64,000 nt of DNA from Rhizobacter sp. Root1221 (lineage in GTDB: Bacteria; Pseudomonadota; Gammaproteobacteria; Burkholderiales; Burkholderiaceae_C): positions 78,675 through 142,674 of the forward strand of contig NZ_LMDI01000009.1 of assembly GCF_001425785.1 (NCBI RefSeq), in the 5' to 3' direction. The translations under genes and the position numbers were made by a program. Below are positions 24,698 to 34,524 of this stretch, piece after piece. Under the pieces are notes generated by a model. That model saw only the letters and a program-made list of their open reading frames with translations, had not been told where the DNA came from and ran no database searches. Position 1 is the first letter of the stretch; each line of letters begins with the position of its first letter.

Positions 24698-26515
24698 ATG
24701 TCCAGCCGACACCTTCAGCCGCTCCTCCATTGGTGTTTCATCGGATGGGTCTGGGCCTTCGCGGCCCTGCCCGCGGCATGGGCCCAGCCGGCCGCACCGG
24801 CACGTTCGCTGGTGCTGGACGGCGGCCAGGACGTGGTCGACGTGTGGACTGCCGCCACGCTGCGGTTCGACGACACGGGCGCGCTCACCCTTGACGACGT
24901 GCTCGCGGCACCGGCCGCCTTCACGGCCCCGCCCACCGCCTATCCCACGTTCGGCCTGCGCAGGGAAGCGGTGTGGGTGCGGGTGCCCATCGACGTGCGG
25001 TGCCAGAAGCGATGCCCGTGGATCTTCGACATCGACTACACCGCGCTCAGCCACATCGACGTGCACCTGCTGACCGACGGCCAGGTGGTGCAGCGCGTCG
25101 AGCTGGGCAACCTGCGGCCCTTCGCCAATCGCCCGCTCGGCAGCCGTTCGCATTCCGCGGTGCTGAACCTGCAGCCCGGCACCCACCACGAAATCCTCGC
25201 GCGCATCGAGACCCAGGGCGCGATGATCCTGCCCATCACGCTGAACACACCGGGCGCGTTCCACGCGCGGGCGCTGAACGAGCAGATGCTCCAGGGGCTG
25301 CTGGGCGGCCTCGGCTTCTGCCTGCTGCTGTACAGCGTGGCGCAGGGCCTCGGCCTGCGCGAGCCGCTCTTCCTGAAGTACGCGTTGATGATCTCGGGCA
25401 GCCTGCTGTTCTCGGTGCTGCAGTTCGGCATCGGCGCCCAGTACCTGTGGACCGACAACCTGTGGTTCGAGTCCCACATCGGCGCGCTGTCGGCACTGAT
25501 CGCGTCCGCCGGGTCGTTCCTGTTCATCGAGCATGTGCTCGCCGGCCCCGACACCAGCCCACTCTTCACGCGGGTGATGAAGGGCGGCGCGGCCTTTGCC
25601 GCGCTGGTGGGCGTGGCCTACGTGGCCGGCCTGATCGACACGCGCGCGGTGAGCGCCATCGTCAGCGTGCTGGGCCTCATGCCGGTGCTGATGGGCATGC
25701 CGGGCGCGGTGAAACGCACCCTGCGCGGGGACCCCGTGGGCGTGAGTTTCCTCGTCGCGTGGGCGGTGTACTTCATCGCGACGGCGGTGATCATCATGGT
25801 CATCAACGGCCGCGCACCGGTCAACTTCTGGACCCTGCATTCGTTCCAGATCGGCGCCACCATCGACATGCTGCTCTTCATGCGGGTGCTGGGGCTGCGC
25901 ATGAAGGCCATCCACACACAGGCGCGGCACGCCACGCTCGAGCGCGACGCCATGCGTTCGCTCGCCCACAGCGATCCGCTCACCGGCCTGCCCAACCGCC
26001 GCGGCCTGAATGCGGAACTCACCGCGGCGCTGTCACGCCCCCGGGCCGACAACCGCGTGGCCGTCTTCATGCTCGACCTCGACGGCTTCAAGCCGGTCAA
26101 CGACCGGCATGGCCACGACGTGGGCGACGAGCTCCTGATCGCCGTGGCCCAGCGCCTGAACGACACGCTGCGCCGCGGCGACACCGTGGCTCGCCTGGGT
26201 GGAGACGAGTTCGTCGTCATGACGGGCCAGTTGCAGCGCGACGAGGACGCGCTGCACCTCGGCGAGCAACTGCTCAAGGCGTTCGCCGAGCCGTTCATCC
26301 TGGGCCAGCACACCTGCAGCGTCGGTCTGACGATCGGCTATGCCCTGTCGCCCGCCGATGCGGCCGACGCGGTCACGCTGCTGAAGTTCGCCGACGCCGC
26401 GATGTACGTGGGCAAGGCGTCGGGCAAGGGCTGCATCCGGCGCGGCGGGCTGGCGGTGCTGCGCGAATCCCAAACGCCTCGCGACGACGCGGTCGCCGGT
26501 CAACCGGCTCCGTAG
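24698..26515 (+). CDS. Diguanylate cyclase with 7TMR-DISM sensor
   Basis: Membrane c-di-GMP-producing enzyme, about 605 residues from ATG 24698; an earlier in-frame ATG at 24668 would add ten residues in front of the signal peptide (MSSRHLQPLLHWCFIGWVWAFAALPAAWAQ). The periplasmic 7TMR-DISM extracellular domain (residues about 40-180, including LRREAVWVRVPIDVRCQKRCPWIFDIDYTALSHIDVHLL) is followed by seven membrane helices (about 200-390). The GGDEF domain follows (DPLTGLPNRRGLNAEL ... FMLDLDGFKPVNDRHGHDVGDELL ... ARLGGDEFVVM). The active-site GGDEF at residues 501-505 is intact. No clear RxxD inhibitory site was recognised. It probably signals an external ligand to biofilm or motility control. 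Confidence 0.92.
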   Translation: MSSRHLQPLLHWCFIGWVWAFAALPAAWAQPAAPARSLVLDGGQDVVDVWTAATLRFDDTGALTLDDVLAAPAAFTAPPTAYPTFGLRREAVWVRVPIDVRCQKRCPWIFDIDYTALSHIDVHLLTDGQVVQRVELGNLRPFANRPLGSRSHSAVLNLQPGTHHEILARIETQGAMILPITLNTPGAFHARALNEQMLQGLLGGLGFCLLLYSVAQGLGLREPLFLKYALMISGSLLFSVLQFGIGAQYLWTDNLWFESHIGALSALIASAGSFLFIEHVLAGPDTSPLFTRVMKGGAAFAALVGVAYVAGLIDTRAVSAIVSVLGLMPVLMGMPGAVKRTLRGDPVGVSFLVAWAVYFIATAVIIMVINGRAPVNFWTLHSFQIGATIDMLLFMRVLGLRMKAIHTQARHATLERDAMRSLAHSDPLTGLPNRRGLNAELTAALSRPRADNRVAVFMLDLDGFKPVNDRHGHDVGDELLIAVAQRLNDTLRRGDTVARLGGDEFVVMTGQLQRDEDALHLGEQLLKAFAEPFILGQHTCSVGLTIGYALSPADAADAVTLLKFADAAMYVGKASGKGCIRRGGLAVLRESQTPRDDAVAGQPAP

Positions 26516-26554
26516 TACCCACAACAGGGTTTTCCGGCCATTGACGCCGCGATA

Positions 26555-26566
26555 GTTAACGTTAAC
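26555..26566. promoter_or_regulatory. LacI-type palindromic operator (GTTAACGTTAAC)
   Basis: Perfect 12-bp palindrome with a central CG, 43 bp before the start of the Bug-type binding protein gene. Central-CG palindromes of this kind are typical LacI/GalR-family operators. No LacI-type gene is present in the window, so the regulator must be elsewhere. The site probably controls the binding protein - glucarate dehydratase operon (inference). Confidence 0.55.
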
Positions 26567-26608
26567 AATCTGGTCTCCGTTGAAGTTCTACCGGATGGAG
26601 CGATTGCG

Positions 26609-27571
26609 ATGAAAACCTGGTTCTGTTCCCTTGCCGCTGGCGCGCTGCTGCTGGCCTCGCCTGCTTGGGCCGCCTGGCCCGAGAAACCCGTGACACTCCT
26701 CGTGCCGTTCCCGCCGGGCGGTTCCACCGACAGCCTCGCGCGCACGCTGGGCGCCAAGTTGCAGGAGACGCTCGGGCAGACCTTCATCGTCGACAACAAA
26801 CCCGGCGCCACCGGCACCATCGGGGCGGGCCAGGTGAAGCGGGCCGCGCCCGACGGCTACACCGTGCTGGTCTCCTCGCTCGGCCCGTTCGTGATCGCCC
26901 CGCACCTGATCAAGGCCATGCCCTACGATCCGGCACGCGACTTCGACCTGCTGATGGTGGCCGTGCAGGCGCCGAACGTGCTGGTCGTGCCGGCCGTGTC
27001 GCCGCACAAGTCGGTGGCCGACGTGCTCGCGGCGCTCAAGAAGGACCCGGGCAAGATGAGCTTCGCGTCGTCTGGCAACGGCTCGTCCGACCACCTCACG
27101 GCCGAACTCTTCTGGCAGCAGACGAACACCTCCGGCCTGCACATCCCGTACAAGGGCGGTGCCCCGGCCATCAGTGACCTGCTCGGCGCCCAGGTCGATG
27201 CGTCGTTCCAGAACATCAACGCGGTGATCTCGCAGATCCAGGCCGGCAAGCTGCGGGCGCTCGCCGTCACCGGCGACAAGCGCTCGACGCTGCTGCCTCA
27301 AGTGCCAACCTTGTCCGAGGCCGGAGTCAAGAACGCCGACGTGTACTCGTGGCAGGCCGTCGCCGCACCCAAGGGCCTGCCGGCCGACGTGCGGACGAAG
27401 CTGCATGCCGCGCTGGTGTCCGCGCTCAACGACCCGGTGGTGAACAAGAAGCTGACCGACGTGGGGTTCGAGGTCATCGCCAACACCCCCGAACAATTCA
27501 CCAAATTCCAGGCCGCCGAGTTCGCGCGCTGGAAGAAGGTCATCGACACTGGCCACATCACGGCCGACTGA
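26609..27571 (+). CDS. Bug-type (TctC) tripartite tricarboxylate transporter binding protein
   Basis: Periplasmic receptor of 320 residues with signal peptide [21 protein letters not shown]. The mature start [66 protein letters not shown] is the signature of the Bordetella uptake gene (Bug) family that binds carboxylates by two aspartate-bridging loops. [18 protein letters not shown] is also a family block. A GGAG site precedes ATG 26609. It lies 31 bp before glucarate dehydratase and is likely co-transcribed, which makes an aldaric acid such as glucarate a plausible ligand. No TctA/TctB membrane genes are adjacent. Confidence 0.92.
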   Translation: MKTWFCSLAAGALLLASPAWAAWPEKPVTLLVPFPPGGSTDSLARTLGAKLQETLGQTFIVDNKPGATGTIGAGQVKRAAPDGYTVLVSSLGPFVIAPHLIKAMPYDPARDFDLLMVAVQAPNVLVVPAVSPHKSVADVLAALKKDPGKMSFASSGNGSSDHLTAELFWQQTNTSGLHIPYKGGAPAISDLLGAQVDASFQNINAVISQIQAGKLRALAVTGDKRSTLLPQVPTLSEAGVKNADVYSWQAVAAPKGLPADVRTKLHAALVSALNDPVVNKKLTDVGFEVIANTPEQFTKFQAAEFARWKKVIDTGHITAD

Positions 27572-27602
27572 CCCACCACCCTCTTTTCTGACGGAGCCCA
27601 CC

Positions 27603-28937
27603 ATGTCCACCCCGAAGGTCGTCGACCTGCAAGTCATCCCCGTCGCAGGCCGCGACGGCATGTTGCTCAACCTCAGCGGCGCGCATGCGCCGTACTTCAC
27701 CCGCAACCTCGTCATCCTGACCGACAGCGACGGGCACACCGGCGTGGGCGAGGTGCCCGGCGGCGAGAAGATCCGCCAGACGATCGAGGATGCCCGCCCG
27801 CTGATCGTGGGCCAGCCCATCGGCGATCACCTGCGCCTGCTGCAGCGCGCCCGCGACCAGTTCGCTGACCGCGACAGTGGCGGCCGCGGCCTGCAGACGT
27901 TCGACCTGCGCGTGACCATCCACGCCGTGACCGCGCTCGAATCGGCGCTGCTGGACCTGCTGGGCCAGCACATGGACCTGCCCATCGCTGCGCTGCTCGG
28001 CGAGGGCCAGCAACGCGACCGCGTCGAGATGCTCGGCTACCTGTTTTTCGTGGGTGACCGCACGAAGACCGACCTGCCGTACGCATCGCCGTCCGACGAA
28101 CCGGCCGATGCCGACGCGTGGAAACACCTGCGCCACGAGGCCGCGATGACACCCGGCGCGGTGGTGCGCCTGGCCGAGGCCGCGCACGCGCGCTACGGTT
28201 TCAACGACTTCAAGCTCAAGGGCGGTGTGCTCGCCGGCGAGGCCGAGGTGGAGGCCGTCACCGCGTTGCACGAACGATTCCCGCAAGCCCGCGTGACCCT
28301 CGACCCGAACGGCGGCTGGCTGCTGAAGGATGCGATCCGGCTGATGCGCGACATGCACGGTGTGGTGGCCTATGCCGAAGACCCGTGCGGTGCCGAGGAC
28401 GGCTTCTCGGGCCGCGAGGTGATGGCCGAGTTTCGCCGTGCCACCGGCCTGCCCACGGCCACCAACATGGTGGCCACCGATTGGCGCCAGCTGACCCACG
28501 CGCTGTCGTTGCAGTCCGTCGACATCCCGCTGGCCGATCCGCACTTCTGGACCATGGCCGGTTCGGTGCGCGTGGCGCAGACGTGCCGCGACTGGGGCCT
28601 CACGTGGGGCTCGCATTCCAACAACCACTTCGACGTGTCACTCGCGATGTTCACGCAAGTGGCCGCGGCTGCGCCGGGCCGTGTCACCGCCATCGACACC
28701 CACTGGATCTGGCAGGACGGGCAACGCCTCACGAAAGATCCGCTGCAGATCCGAGGCGGTTTCGTGGACGTGCCGAAACGCCCGGGTCTCGGTGTGGAAC
28801 TCGACATGGCCGAAGTGATGAAGGCCAACGCGCTGTACCGCGAACACGGCCTCGGCGCCCGCGACGATGCCATCGCGATGCAGTACCTGGTGCCGAACTG
28901 GCGCTTCGACCCAAAACGGCCTTGCATGGTGCGCTGA
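27603..28937 (+). CDS. gudD: Glucarate dehydratase
   Basis: Enolase-superfamily enzyme dehydrating D-glucarate (and L-idarate) to 5-keto-4-deoxyglucarate. The 444 residues match GudD length. Visible are the N-terminal capping domain ([33 protein letters not shown]), the KxK acid-base motif in [14 protein letters not shown], the metal ligands D in VTLDPNGGW and E in [11 protein letters not shown], the ATNMVATDW strand and the catalytic His in [22 protein letters not shown]. The GSHSNNHF block is typical of GudD rather than other mandelate-racemase-group enzymes. It follows the Bug receptor and probably feeds glucarate into central metabolism; downstream aldolase genes are not present here. Confidence 0.94.
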   Translation: MSTPKVVDLQVIPVAGRDGMLLNLSGAHAPYFTRNLVILTDSDGHTGVGEVPGGEKIRQTIEDARPLIVGQPIGDHLRLLQRARDQFADRDSGGRGLQTFDLRVTIHAVTALESALLDLLGQHMDLPIAALLGEGQQRDRVEMLGYLFFVGDRTKTDLPYASPSDEPADADAWKHLRHEAAMTPGAVVRLAEAAHARYGFNDFKLKGGVLAGEAEVEAVTALHERFPQARVTLDPNGGWLLKDAIRLMRDMHGVVAYAEDPCGAEDGFSGREVMAEFRRATGLPTATNMVATDWRQLTHALSLQSVDIPLADPHFWTMAGSVRVAQTCRDWGLTWGSHSNNHFDVSLAMFTQVAAAAPGRVTAIDTHWIWQDGQRLTKDPLQIRGGFVDVPKRPGLGVELDMAEVMKANALYREHGLGARDDAIAMQYLVPNWRFDPKRPCMVR

Positions 28938-29139
28938 CCCCTGGAACGAAGGGTCCGCAACGGAGGCAGAACGACCGAAAAGCGAGACTTAACGCACGGT
29001 CCGTTTTGCCTATCGGGGCGGGCCCCAATGCCACTGTCACACAGCGTCACTACAGTGGTGCTCAGACGGCGGCGCGGCGGATCAGAGCATCCGCGCCAAG
29101 AAGACCGGCAATGTTTCGTGACCGGCGCCGTCGCCATCT

Positions 29140-31002
29140 TCACGTGCCGATGACGCCCCCATCGCGCCGCCGCACCACCACGGTGGCCGAACGCGGCCGG
29201 CCGCCATCGGGCCAGCGCGAATGCCGCGCGGGTTCGGCCGGGTCGTTGCGGCTCGAGGTCGGGCTTTCGCCCGGGTGCTGGATGTTCACGAACATCGTGC
29301 GCAGGTCGGGTGCGCAGGTCACGCCCGTCACCTCACAACCGGCCGGCCCCGTCAGGAAACGGCGCATCTCGCCTGTGACCGTGTCGGCCGCAAGCATCAT
29401 GTTGTGGCCGAGTCCCGACCCGGTGGACGACGCGTCGGTCTGGATCCACAACACTCCGCGCGGATCGATCCACAGGCCGTCGGGGCACACGAACGCATCG
29501 CCCGACACGGTGCCACCGGCCTCGGCCGGGCCCGCCAGCACGAAGTGGTTCCACGTGAACGTGATGCCGTCGCTGTCGCCGTCTTCCTTCCACCGGATCA
29601 CCTGGCCCATCGTGTTCCTGGCGCGCGGGTTCGCGGCATCCGTGCCGGGGGCATCGTCGGTGCCGCGGCGGCTGTTGTTCGTCAGTGAGCAGTACACCTC
29701 GCCGCGTGCCGCATCCACGGCGATCCATTCGGGACGGTCCATCTTCGTGGCGCCCAGCAGGTCGGCCGCCTGGCGCGTTTTCACCAGCACCTCGCCCTGG
29801 TCGGCGAAACCGGCCGCGGCGGTGAGCGGCCCTTCGCCGTGCACGAGTGGCAGCCAGCGGCCGCGGCCATCGGCGTCGAAGCGCGCCACGTGCAGCGTGC
29901 CGTGGTCCAGCAGCGTGCGGTTCGCCGCGGCACCGCCCGGGGCGATGCGGTCGCGGCTCACGAATTTGTAGATGTACTCGAACTGCGCGTCCTCGCCCGA
30001 GTAGACCACCGCACGCCCGTCCCGCGTGACCGCCACCGTGGCGCCCTCGTGCGCCGCGCGGCCGAGGGCGGTGCGCTTGATGGGCGTGGACGTGGGGTCC
30101 ATGGGGTCGATCTCGACGATCCATCCGAAGCGGTTGGGTTCGTTCGGATGGCGTGCCGCGTCGAAACGCTCGTCGTGTTCTGCCCAGCGCATGCCGGCGC
30201 CGCGGCGCTTGAGGCCCCAGCGCGTGCCGTGTGCATCGGGCTTCTCGGGGCCCTCGAAGTAGATGATGAAGTTTTCCTCGCCCGTGAGGTAGGTGCCCCA
30301 CGGGGTGATGCCGCTCGCGCAGTTGTTCAACGTGCCGAGGACGCGCATGCCGGATGGATCGGCGGCGGTGCGCAGCAGCGGGTGGCCGGCCGCCGGTCCG
30401 CCCACGCCCACCGGCGTCAGCGTGCTGATGCGCCGCGCGTAACGCGACGGGCGCACCACCTGCCAGCCGTCGCCGTCGCGGGCCACCTCGATCACCGACA
30501 CCCCATGCGCGGCCTGGCCCTTGCGCACCTTCTCCGCGCTCCATGCCGCCGTGCCGTCGGTGTGCAGCAGGCCGTCGTCGATGTACTCGTGGTTCATCGC
30601 GAGCAGGCCCCGGTGGGCACCGTCGAGTGCGAAGTAGTGCAGGCCGTCGTGGTGCATGCCCATCTGCACCGCCTGTTCGTCCGCGGTGTTGCCGGCATCG
30701 GCGCGGAAGGCGGGCAGGTGCCCGGCGATGCCGACCGGGTCGCCCCACGGCGCGATCACCTGGGCGGTGTAGCCCTCGGGCACGACGACCGTGTCCTGCG
30801 TGGAAAGCGGCACCGGCGCGAAGCCGATGCGCGGCGGCGGCACCGTGGCGCAGCCGGAGAGCGACAGCGGTGCGAGCCAGCCGCCAAGCACCAGGCCGAG
30901 CCCGCCGCGCAGCACCGTGCGCCGCTCGCCGGCCGACACGTCATGGATCGACGGGTTCGCCGACCGGTTGCTGTCTTCCATCGTGTCGAAGTCCTTGGCC
31001 AT
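29140..31002 (-). CDS. PhoX/DUF839 family phosphatase-like Tat lipoprotein
   Basis: A 620-residue exported protein. Near the N-terminus is a twin-arginine motif (ERRTVLRGGLGLVLGGWLAPLSLSGC); the SLSGC at the end fits a lipobox, so a Tat-exported lipoprotein is likely. The body shows PhoX/DUF839 beta-propeller features: GTLNNCASGITPWGTYLTGEENFIIYFEGP with the metal-binding Glu and Asn, GWIVEIDPMDPTSTPIKRTALGRAAHEGATVAV, EYIYKFVSRD and CPDGLWIDPRGVLWIQTD. PhoX enzymes are calcium/iron-dependent alkaline phosphatases. A second in-frame ATG at 30981, with AAGGA upstream, is also possible as the start. Divergent from the DUF1304 gene. Confidence 0.87.
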   Translation of the reverse strand: MAKDFDTMEDSNRSANPSIHDVSAGERRTVLRGGLGLVLGGWLAPLSLSGCATVPPPRIGFAPVPLSTQDTVVVPEGYTAQVIAPWGDPVGIAGHLPAFRADAGNTADEQAVQMGMHHDGLHYFALDGAHRGLLAMNHEYIDDGLLHTDGTAAWSAEKVRKGQAAHGVSVIEVARDGDGWQVVRPSRYARRISTLTPVGVGGPAAGHPLLRTAADPSGMRVLGTLNNCASGITPWGTYLTGEENFIIYFEGPEKPDAHGTRWGLKRRGAGMRWAEHDERFDAARHPNEPNRFGWIVEIDPMDPTSTPIKRTALGRAAHEGATVAVTRDGRAVVYSGEDAQFEYIYKFVSRDRIAPGGAAANRTLLDHGTLHVARFDADGRGRWLPLVHGEGPLTAAAGFADQGEVLVKTRQAADLLGATKMDRPEWIAVDAARGEVYCSLTNNSRRGTDDAPGTDAANPRARNTMGQVIRWKEDGDSDGITFTWNHFVLAGPAEAGGTVSGDAFVCPDGLWIDPRGVLWIQTDASSTGSGLGHNMMLAADTVTGEMRRFLTGPAGCEVTGVTCAPDLRTMFVNIQHPGESPTSSRNDPAEPARHSRWPDGGRPRSATVVVRRRDGGVIGT

Positions 31003-31074
31003 CGTGGGTTCCGGTGCAGTGTCGAGTGCGCCGATTCTGTGCGATGCTTCGCCGATCATCAAAACGGGGAACCC

Positions 31075-31434
31075 ATGCTGTCCACTGCCGCCCACATCGT
31101 CGTGGCCCTGATCGGCCTGCTGCACATCTACATCCTCGTGCTGGAAATGTTCCTCTGGGACAAGCCCGCCGGCCTTCGCGCGTTCGGGCAGACCGCCGAG
31201 CGGGCGGCCGCCACGAAGGTGCTGGCGGCCAACCAGGGCCTGTACAACGGTTTCCTCGCAGCCGGCCTGCTGTGGGGCGTGTGGCTTGGCGCGGCCGGCA
31301 ACCCGGTGAAGATCTTCTTCCTGCTGTGCGTGCTGGTGGCCGGGGTGTACGGTGCGGCCACCGCGTCGCGCAAGATCCTGTTCATCCAGGCGGTTCCGGC
31401 AGCCCTCGGCCTGGTGCTCGTGGCCCTCTCCTGA
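31075..31434 (+). CDS. DUF1304 family membrane protein
   Basis: A 119-residue protein with four hydrophobic helices: AAHIVVALIGLLHIYILVLEMFLWDKPAG, GLYNGFLAAGLLWGVWLG, VKIFFLLCVLVAGVYGAAT and FIQAVPAALGLVLVAL. The first helix with H-Y-E-M-F-W and the NQGLYNGFLAAGL block are the family hallmark. ATG 31075 gives the conserved N-terminus; the open frame to the left is antisense to the PhoX-like gene and is not coding. Function is unknown. It is divergent from the PhoX-like gene with 72 bp between starts. Confidence 0.9.
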   Translation: MLSTAAHIVVALIGLLHIYILVLEMFLWDKPAGLRAFGQTAERAAATKVLAANQGLYNGFLAAGLLWGVWLGAAGNPVKIFFLLCVLVAGVYGAATASRKILFIQAVPAALGLVLVALS

Positions 31435-31508
31435 CGGCCCCGTAGTCCCATCCCTACGCGCGGGGGCGCGTGGGTCCGATGGGCGAGGGCGATGATCGGC
31501 GGTGCAAT

Positions 31509-31520
31509 GGGACATGTCCC
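31509..31520. promoter_or_regulatory. 12-bp palindrome GGGACATGTCCC upstream of a small gene
   Basis: Perfect palindrome ending 21 bp before the ATG of the 77-residue gene at 31542. Its position fits an operator or a transcript-start element. No regulator can be assigned. Confidence 0.35.
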
Positions 31521-31541
31521 GAACACCGAAGGAAACCGCCC

Positions 31542-31775
31542 ATGTTGACCACCGTCTCTGACCGGTACCACGCGCTGCGCGAGGAACTGAGGCGCCTGCA
31601 GGCGGCGGACGTGCGTGACATGCCCGCCATCGAACACGTGCTCGATGCCTTGTCGGCCGAGTACCGCCGCCTCAAGTCCGAGGACGGACAGCACGGCAAC
31701 AACCCGATCGAGTGGCGCCACGGCGAACCGCCGGAACTCGTGCTCGAACCGGAAGCCGCACTGCCGCCGCCGTGA
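31542..31775 (+). CDS. Small conserved-looking hypothetical protein (77 aa)
   Basis: A soluble 77-residue protein starting at ATG 31542 with an AAGGA site 9 bp upstream. The first 45 residues are highly charged and helical (DRYHALREELRRLQAADVRDMPAIEHVLDALSAEYRRLKSEDG), like a short coiled coil. The rest is acidic and proline-rich (EPPELVLEPEAALPPP). No known domain is recognised. It ends 35 bp before the helicase gene and could be co-transcribed with it. Confidence 0.6.
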   Translation: MLTTVSDRYHALREELRRLQAADVRDMPAIEHVLDALSAEYRRLKSEDGQHGNNPIEWRHGEPPELVLEPEAALPPP

Positions 31776-31810
31776 ACCGGCGCGGGTGAGGCTTGTGGTG
31801 CAATCGCCGC

Positions 31811-34447
31811 ATGTCCTCCCCGCTTCCCCGGCCCCGCGACGCCGTCATTGCCGAGTGGGTCGCCGCGTTGAAGCGCCGGGCCGATCCCGCCGCGTTGCGT
31901 CAGTTGCCCGAACTCACCCCGGCCGAATCGGCCGAGGTCATGGCACGCATGCGCCACGGCGAGGCGGCCCCGGCCGAGCCCGACCTACCGGCTGGCCGGT
32001 TCCGCCCGCGCCTCACGTTGCACACCCTCGGCCGCGGCGAAGGGCTGTTGGGCATGCGCCCCTCGGGCCCGTTCGGGCCTCGCGGTACCACCGTGACCGT
32101 CGCGTTCGTGGACTGGACCTACACCTCCCCGGCCGGGGTTGTCGCCGAAGTGCCTGCACCCACGTCGGTGCTCAACAGCCGGCACGCCCCACCCCTCCAC
32201 ACCACCGATGCGGCCGGCCGGCCCGTGCGCATCGACCGCGACATCCGGGCCGAGGCCGACGCGATGGACCAGGTGTGGGGGCTCGGTCTCCACCCGCTCG
32301 ACCCGGCCACGCTGCAGTGGCGCGGCCGCCCGTTCATCGGCCCCGGTGCACCCGTGTGGTCGCTCGAACAGGAGGCGCGGTTCGCCGACCTGTGGGCCGA
32401 CGCGCTGCCGGGCCTGCGCGCGAGCGGCTGGCGCATCGTGGTGCGCCCGGGGTTCGCCCACGAGAGCGTGCCGGTCACCGCCTGGCGCCTGGTGCTCGAC
32501 CACGACACCGGCGAGGTGCTCGGCAAGGAGGTCAGCGGGCCGATGGGCCCGCGCCTCGTGGACGTCAAGGCGCTGCGCCAGCCGAAGCGTGAAGGGTCGT
32601 TCCTGCTGAGCCTCGGCGTCGAGATCGACGGCGAGATCTGGGACCTCGCACCGCTGCTGTGGGACCTGCTGCGCCGTGACCGCCGGTGGCTCGACGCCCG
32701 GCAGATCGAGGCCATCCCCGACGAGTCGGTGGTCACGCTGCGCGCGCCCGGCGGCCGCCGCGTGGAGGCCCCCGCCGCACCGCTGAAGGCCATCATCGGC
32801 ACGATGGTGGACCTGCTCACCGACACCGAACCACGCGCCGGCCCGTTGAGGCTGTCCGCATGGGAAGCCCAGCGCCTCGACGCGTTGCGCGAGAGCCTGC
32901 ACGACACCCAGGCCGCACGTGCCGGCCCGTTTGGCGCGTGGCAGCTCACGGGCGACACCGGCCTGCGTGAACTCGCCCGCCGTCTGCAGCACACCGAAGA
33001 ACCTGCCGAGGTGCCCGACCCCGCGGGCCTCGGCGTGACGTTGCGCGACTACCAGCGGCGCGGCGTGGCCTGGCTGCAGCACCTGCGCGAGCAGCACCTC
33101 GCGGGCATCCTGGCCGACGACATGGGCCTCGGCAAGACCGCCCAGGCACTGGCCCACCTGCTGATCGAACAGCAGGCCGGCCGCCTCGATGGCCGGCCTG
33201 CCCTGGTGGTGGTGCCCACGTCGCTCGTCTTCAACTGGCAGGCCGAGGCCGCGCACATGGCCCCGGGCCTGCGGCTGATGACCCTGCACGGCCCCGGCCG
33301 CGCGGCCCGGGTGGCCGACATCGCCGAACACGACGTGGTGCTGACGACCTACCCGCTCGTGTGGCGCGACATCGACGTGCTGGCCGCCGTGCCGTTCCAC
33401 CTGCTCCTGCTCGACGAAGCCCAGACCGTCAAGAACCCCGCCGGCCGTGCTGCCCATGCGCTGCGCCGCCTGGACGCCACGCACCGCCTGTGCCTCACCG
33501 GCACACCGCTCGAGAACCACCTCGGCGAGCTGTGGGCGCAGTTCGATTTCCTGATGCCGGGGTTCCTCGGCGACCAGCGCACGTTCACCCGCCGCTGGCG
33601 CAAGCCCATCGAGGAAAACGGCGAGACGCTGCGCGCAGAACTGCTGCGCCGCCGCGTGCGCCCGTTCATCCTGCGGCGCCGCAAGGACGACGTGGCCACC
33701 GAACTGCCGCCGAAGACCGAGGTGATCGAGCGCGTGGAGCTGCAGGGCCGCCAGCGTGCGATGTACGAAAGCGTGCGGGTCGCCGCCGACGAACTGGTGC
33801 GCCGGGTGTTGCAGAAGAGCGGCCTGTCCGGCGGTCTCATCACCATCCTCGATGCGTTGCTCAAGCTGCGGCAGGTGTGCAACGACCCGCGCCTGCTGAA
33901 GCGCAGCCGCATCCCGAAAACCATCGAGAGCGCGAAACGCGAACTGCTGCGCGACCTGTTGCCGTCGTTGGTGGCCGATGGCCGGCGCGTGCTGGTGTTC
34001 TCGCAGTTCACCGCGATGCTGTCGCTGCTCCAGGACGACCTCGATGCCCTCGGGCTGTCCTGGCTCGCGTTGACGGGTGACACACCACCCGCGCAGCGCG
34101 GCCAGGTCGTGCGCGACTTCCAGGCCGGCGCCGTGCCCGTGCTGCTGCTGAGCCTGAAGGCCGGCGGGGTGGGGCTGAACCTCACCGCGGCCGACACCGT
34201 GATCCACGTGGACCCGTGGTGGAACCCGGCGGTGGAACGCCAGGCCACCGACCGCGCGCACCGCATCGGACAGACCCAGCCCGTGTTCGTCTACAAGCTC
34301 ATCGTGGCCGGCAGCATCGAGGAGCGCATCCTCGACCTGCAGGCCCGCAAGGCGGCGCTGGCCGACGGGGTGCTCGGCGAGGACGAGGCCACGGCGATGA
34401 AGTTCACCGCGGCCGACCTCGACGCGCTGCTGTCGCCGCTGCCGTGA
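31811..34447 (+). CDS. SNF2-family DEAD/DEAH-box helicase
   Basis: A large Swi2/Snf2-type ATPase, 878 residues from ATG 31811 (a TTG at 31793 is in frame but less likely). The N-terminal 400 residues are a bacterial extension without recognised catalytic motifs. Motor domain 1 has LADDMGLGKTAQALAHL (Walker A lysine at about 442), VVVPTSLVFNWQAEAAHMAPGL, LLLLDEAQTVKNP (DEAQ at 535-538) and LTGTPLENHLGELWAQFDFL. Motor domain 2 shows VLVFSQFTAMLSLLQDDL, LLLSLKAGGVGLNLTAADTVIHVDPWWNPAVERQATDRAHRIGQTQPVFVYKLI. Such proteins remodel DNA- or RNA-polymerase-bound complexes (compare RapA/HepA); the target is unknown. A short leader and an EF-G paralogue follow downstream. Confidence 0.92.
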   Translation: MSSPLPRPRDAVIAEWVAALKRRADPAALRQLPELTPAESAEVMARMRHGEAAPAEPDLPAGRFRPRLTLHTLGRGEGLLGMRPSGPFGPRGTTVTVAFVDWTYTSPAGVVAEVPAPTSVLNSRHAPPLHTTDAAGRPVRIDRDIRAEADAMDQVWGLGLHPLDPATLQWRGRPFIGPGAPVWSLEQEARFADLWADALPGLRASGWRIVVRPGFAHESVPVTAWRLVLDHDTGEVLGKEVSGPMGPRLVDVKALRQPKREGSFLLSLGVEIDGEIWDLAPLLWDLLRRDRRWLDARQIEAIPDESVVTLRAPGGRRVEAPAAPLKAIIGTMVDLLTDTEPRAGPLRLSAWEAQRLDALRESLHDTQAARAGPFGAWQLTGDTGLRELARRLQHTEEPAEVPDPAGLGVTLRDYQRRGVAWLQHLREQHLAGILADDMGLGKTAQALAHLLIEQQAGRLDGRPALVVVPTSLVFNWQAEAAHMAPGLRLMTLHGPGRAARVADIAEHDVVLTTYPLVWRDIDVLAAVPFHLLLLDEAQTVKNPAGRAAHALRRLDATHRLCLTGTPLENHLGELWAQFDFLMPGFLGDQRTFTRRWRKPIEENGETLRAELLRRRVRPFILRRRKDDVATELPPKTEVIERVELQGRQRAMYESVRVAADELVRRVLQKSGLSGGLITILDALLKLRQVCNDPRLLKRSRIPKTIESAKRELLRDLLPSLVADGRRVLVFSQFTAMLSLLQDDLDALGLSWLALTGDTPPAQRGQVVRDFQAGAVPVLLLSLKAGGVGLNLTAADTVIHVDPWWNPAVERQATDRAHRIGQTQPVFVYKLIVAGSIEERILDLQARKAALADGVLGEDEATAMKFTAADLDALLSPLP

Positions 34448-34488
34448 CACCCCCGCGATTGAGGGCCGTGGCGGCAACACAGCGTTGC

Positions 34489-34517
34489 TTGCGGTTCGGC
34501 GCGCCGGGCCTCACAAT
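34489..34517 (+). promoter_or_regulatory. Candidate sigma-70 promoter of the EF-G leader
   Basis: TTGCGG at 34489-34494, a 17-base spacer and CACAAT at 34512-34517 (four of six bases as in TATAAT). Transcription would begin near 34523-34525, i.e. at or just before the ATG of the first small leader frame, making that frame almost leaderless. Confidence 0.4.
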
Positions 34518-34524
34518 CCGTTCC

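Noticed and set aside
31509..31520. LexA or p53-like reading of GGGACATGTCCC
   Set aside because: It does not fit the CTGT-N8-ACAG LexA pattern; retained only as an unnamed palindrome.
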